64,000 nucleotides of DNA from contig JAFRQX010000019.1 of assembly GCA_017428385.1 (NCBI GenBank), forward strand, positions 1-64,000, written 5' to 3'. This document shows, piece after piece, positions 62,222 to 64,000 of the stretch. Numbering within the stretch: position 1 is the first letter of the stretch; every line of letters starts with the position of its first letter. The notes under the pieces were generated by a model, which made no database searches, was not told where the DNA came from, and saw nothing but the letters and a program-made list of their open reading frames with translations. The stretch is from Clostridia bacterium. GTDB lineage: Bacteria > Bacillota > Clostridia > Christensenellales > Aristaeellaceae. The translations under genes were made by a program, and so were the position numbers.

Positions 62222-62572
62222 TTAAATACGGATCCCTTCGACAGAGATGCTGATTTTTCTGACCTTTACGCCTGTAGTGCTCTCGAGCTTGTACCTGACT
62301 GTCTCGATGATTGTTTTACATACCTCTGAAATAGAGATACCGTATTCAACAATGATGTAAAGATCCACATCAAGCATATCGCCCACATTGCGGATCTGCA
62401 CACCTTTTGTCAGATTTTCTCGGCCAAGCCATTCAACGATTCCATCGGTTGCTCTCTGCCCGGACATCGCAACGATTCCGTAGCATTCAAGTGCGGCATA
62501 TCCGACCACCTTGAGCATAACGTCTTCAGCAATATAGATTGTACCGTATTCATTCTTTACTTTACATTCCAT
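62222..62572 (-). CDS. Asp23/Gls24-family protein
   Basis: The 116-residue protein matches the Asp23/Gls24 (YloU) family: IYIAEDVMLKVVGYAALECYGIVAMSGQ..., VEYGISISEVCKTIIETVRYKLES and the VRKISISVEGI end. Family members are abundant envelope-stress proteins of Gram-positives. I chose ATG 62572 with GGGAGGG six bases ahead. It heads the asp23-fakA-recG operon with its own promoter. Confidence 0.92.
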   Translation of the reverse strand: MECKVKNEYGTIYIAEDVMLKVVGYAALECYGIVAMSGQRATDGIVEWLGRENLTKGVQIRNVGDMLDVDLYIIVEYGISISEVCKTIIETVRYKLESTTGVKVRKISISVEGIRI

Positions 62573-62646
62573 GTGTTTCCCTCCCGCATGATACCGTGGC
62601 AGGTTTAAATGGATCCTTTCAGGAAAACCATACAAAGGACCATGAA

Positions 62647-62675
62647 ATTATACAGTATATTGTAAATTTTATCAA
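62647..62675 (-). promoter_or_regulatory. Promoter of the asp23-fakA-recG operon
   Basis: On the - strand TTGATA and a perfect TATAAT are separated by 17 bases, about 75 bases ahead of the asp23 start. Confidence 0.75.
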
Positions 62676-62741
62676 GTGCCGGCCTGATTCGCCGGTCCTT
62701 GAAAGTCTTTTGTATTTATGGTTTTATATCCTTTATTTTCC

Positions 62742-62770
62742 TTGACAATCTTTCCTTTTTTGAACATAAT
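62742..62770 (+). promoter_or_regulatory. Promoter of T-box 2
   Basis: TTGACA and CATAAT are separated by 17 bases, divergent from the asp23 promoter. Confidence 0.75.
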
Positions 62771-62776
62771 AAAAAA

Positions 62777-63003
62777 GCAATGAAGGGAAGAGTAAGCTGA
62801 TTGAAGTATTGCAGAGAGCTTCCGGATGGTGCAAGGAAGTATACGGTATCAGTCGAAGTACATCCCGGAGCAGTCGCCTGAACGCGGATTCCCGTCAGTA
62901 AGGTTGACACGGTGCGCCGTATACAGCGCGTAAAAGAGCAGGCTTTCAGTCTGCCGAATGGAAGTGGTACCGCGGTTTTCGCCTTCCGGCGAAAACCGTT
63001 TTT
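62777..63003 (+). promoter_or_regulatory. T-box riboswitch 2
   Basis: The leader has Stem I with the distal AGAGAG-CTTCC...GGAAG helix, the T-box GTGGTACCGCGG (62964-62975) and an overlapping terminator. It controls the aminotransferase that follows. The 3' side of Stem I reads GGTATCAGTCGAAGTAC; the specifier cannot be assigned safely by eye. The TGGT again implies a discriminator A. Confidence 0.92.
62973..63003 (+). terminator. T-box 2 attenuator terminator
   Basis: CGGTTTTCGCC / GGCGAAAACCG stem with TTCC loop and five T. Its left arm shares bases with the T-box antiterminator, so the two structures are mutually exclusive. Confidence 0.92.
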
Positions 63004-63032
63004 ATTTATCAAACAAGGAGGAATTGGTTATC

Positions 63033-64000
63033 ATGGACATTTCCGAAGTCAGGTTTGCCAGCAGGTTTGACCAGGTCACCGGCAGTGCAATCCGCGAAAT
63101 ATTTAAAGTGATCGCACAGCCTGGGATGATCTCATTTGCCGGCGGCAATCCGTCACTTGAAGCCCTGCCTGATCAGCAGGTCAGCGAACTGGCCCAGTAT
63201 GTGCTCGCACATGACGGGAAAGCTATTCTGCAGTATGGTGCGACGGAAGGTTATCCTCCTTTTGTTGAAAGTCTGAAATCTTATGTTGCGGATCAGCTGG
63301 GTGTCAGCGTTCCGGCCGTTCTGCCCGTAACGGGTTCAACCCAGGCAATGGATTTGCTTTGTAAAGCCCTTCTTGATCCCGGTGATACGGTCCTTGTGGA
63401 AAATCCGTCTTTTCTTGGAAATCTTCAATGTCTTAAACTATACCAGGCAAACCTTGTTACTGTTGAAAGCGACGAAGATGGACTGATTCCTGATGATCTC
63501 GAAATGAAAATCAAGAAATACCATCCCAAGCTGCTTTACACGATTCCCACATTCCAGAACCCGACCGGGAAAACACTGCCTGATTCCAGACGCAAAGCGG
63601 TTGCCGATCTGGCGAACAGGTATGGCATGGTCGTCGCGGAGGATGATCCTTATCGTGACCTGCGGTATGAGGGAGAAAAGGTCAGGGCCATCAAATCCTA
63701 TGATCAGAACGGCTGGGTTATGTTCCTTGGAAGCTTCAGCAAGACCATTTCACCAGGCCTTCGTATCGGATACATAGCCGGTGATGCTGGAATCATCCGG
63801 AAATGCACCATCGGCAAACAATCAACGGATGTTCACTCTGCCAATCTGAATCAGGCTGTTGTTGACCAGTATCTTCGCAGGAATCTTCTGCCCGATCATA
63901 TCCGCAGCATCTGTAAAGGTTACGGTGCAAAAATGCATCAAATGCTTCAGTATCTGGAGCAGTTTCCTGAAGGTGTCTCCTTTACAAGACCTCAGGGTGG
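63033..64000 (+). CDS. PLP-dependent aminotransferase, 3' end cut by the window
   Basis: The first 322 codons of a fold-type I aminotransferase are present; the end lies outside the window. Features include ISFAGGNPSLEALP, YGATEGYPPFVESL, the NPTGKTLP and EDDPYRDLRYEG substrate/cofactor loops, and the PLP Lys in GSFSKTISPGLRIGY. This is the 2-aminoadipate/aromatic (MocR-like without HTH) group, which handles branched, aromatic or aminoadipate substrates. AAGGAGG is 11 bases ahead of the ATG. The T-box upstream links it to amino-acid supply. Confidence 0.9.
   Translation, partial: MDISEVRFASRFDQVTGSAIREIFKVIAQPGMISFAGGNPSLEALPDQQVSELAQYVLAHDGKAILQYGATEGYPPFVESLKSYVADQLGVSVPAVLPVTGSTQAMDLLCKALLDPGDTVLVENPSFLGNLQCLKLYQANLVTVESDEDGLIPDDLEMKIKKYHPKLLYTIPTFQNPTGKTLPDSRRKAVADLANRYGMVVAEDDPYRDLRYEGEKVRAIKSYDQNGWVMFLGSFSKTISPGLRIGYIAGDAGIIRKCTIGKQSTDVHSANLNQAVVDQYLRRNLLPDHIRSICKGYGAKMHQMLQYLEQFPEGVSFTRPQG

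Overview
The window is bacterial chromosome, almost fully coding, with strong Shine-Dalgarno sites and about half G+C judged by eye. Gene content points to a Gram-positive anaerobe of the Bacillota, most likely class Clostridia. The evidence is HprK, two T-box leaders, a PhoH-PgpH-YbeY/Cdd-Era block, an Asp23-FakA-RecG block and an RbgA-RnhB-YraN-ComM-DprA-TopA-TrmFO-HslVU block. A GH3 glycosidase and sugar kinases suit a gut or rumen fermenter, but that is inference. I saw no rRNA, tRNA, CRISPR array, transposase or prophage.

Layout. 0-5.4 kb: end of a double-zinc-ribbon protein, a bidirectional terminator, then leftward genes for a leucine-rich-repeat protein, a ROK sugar kinase, HprK and an FGGY sugar kinase. 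5.6-11 kb: a UBA-like membrane protein, a two-component system, a D,D-carboxypeptidase and UppP. 11-19.6 kb: YchF, an ATP-grasp protein, L19, a GH3 enzyme, small membrane/DUF genes, RbgA-RnhB-YraN. 19.6-34 kb: a 1,424-residue tandem GT-C glycosyltransferase followed by DNA and RNA maintenance genes (comM, dprA, topA, trmFO, hslV, hslU) and proC, rnhA and a YbaK-like deacylase.

34-37.3 kb is the most accessory-looking part. An A+T-richer regulator/target pair has a 19-bp operator-like palindrome. Next to it is a single-chain Xer-type recombinase whose transcript leader carries a 34-bp dif-like palindrome. 37.3-46 kb: a beta-CASP nuclease, a cysteine-rich miniprotein, a GNAT/RlmI pair, and a leftward era, ybeY-cdd fusion, pgpH, phoH operon.

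46.2-50.5 kb holds the best candidate for an undescribed system. A promoter and T-box leader control a two-gene operon. The first gene is an isopropylmalate-synthase-like protein that has lost the catalytic residues but keeps the LeuA regulatory domain. The second fuses a TIM-barrel domain to an acyl-CoA/AMP ligase. 50.6-64 kb: a divergent MreB-like protein, a rightward der-plsY-lepA-hemW run, a leftward asp23-fakA-recG operon, and a second T-box ahead of an aminotransferase cut off by the window edge.
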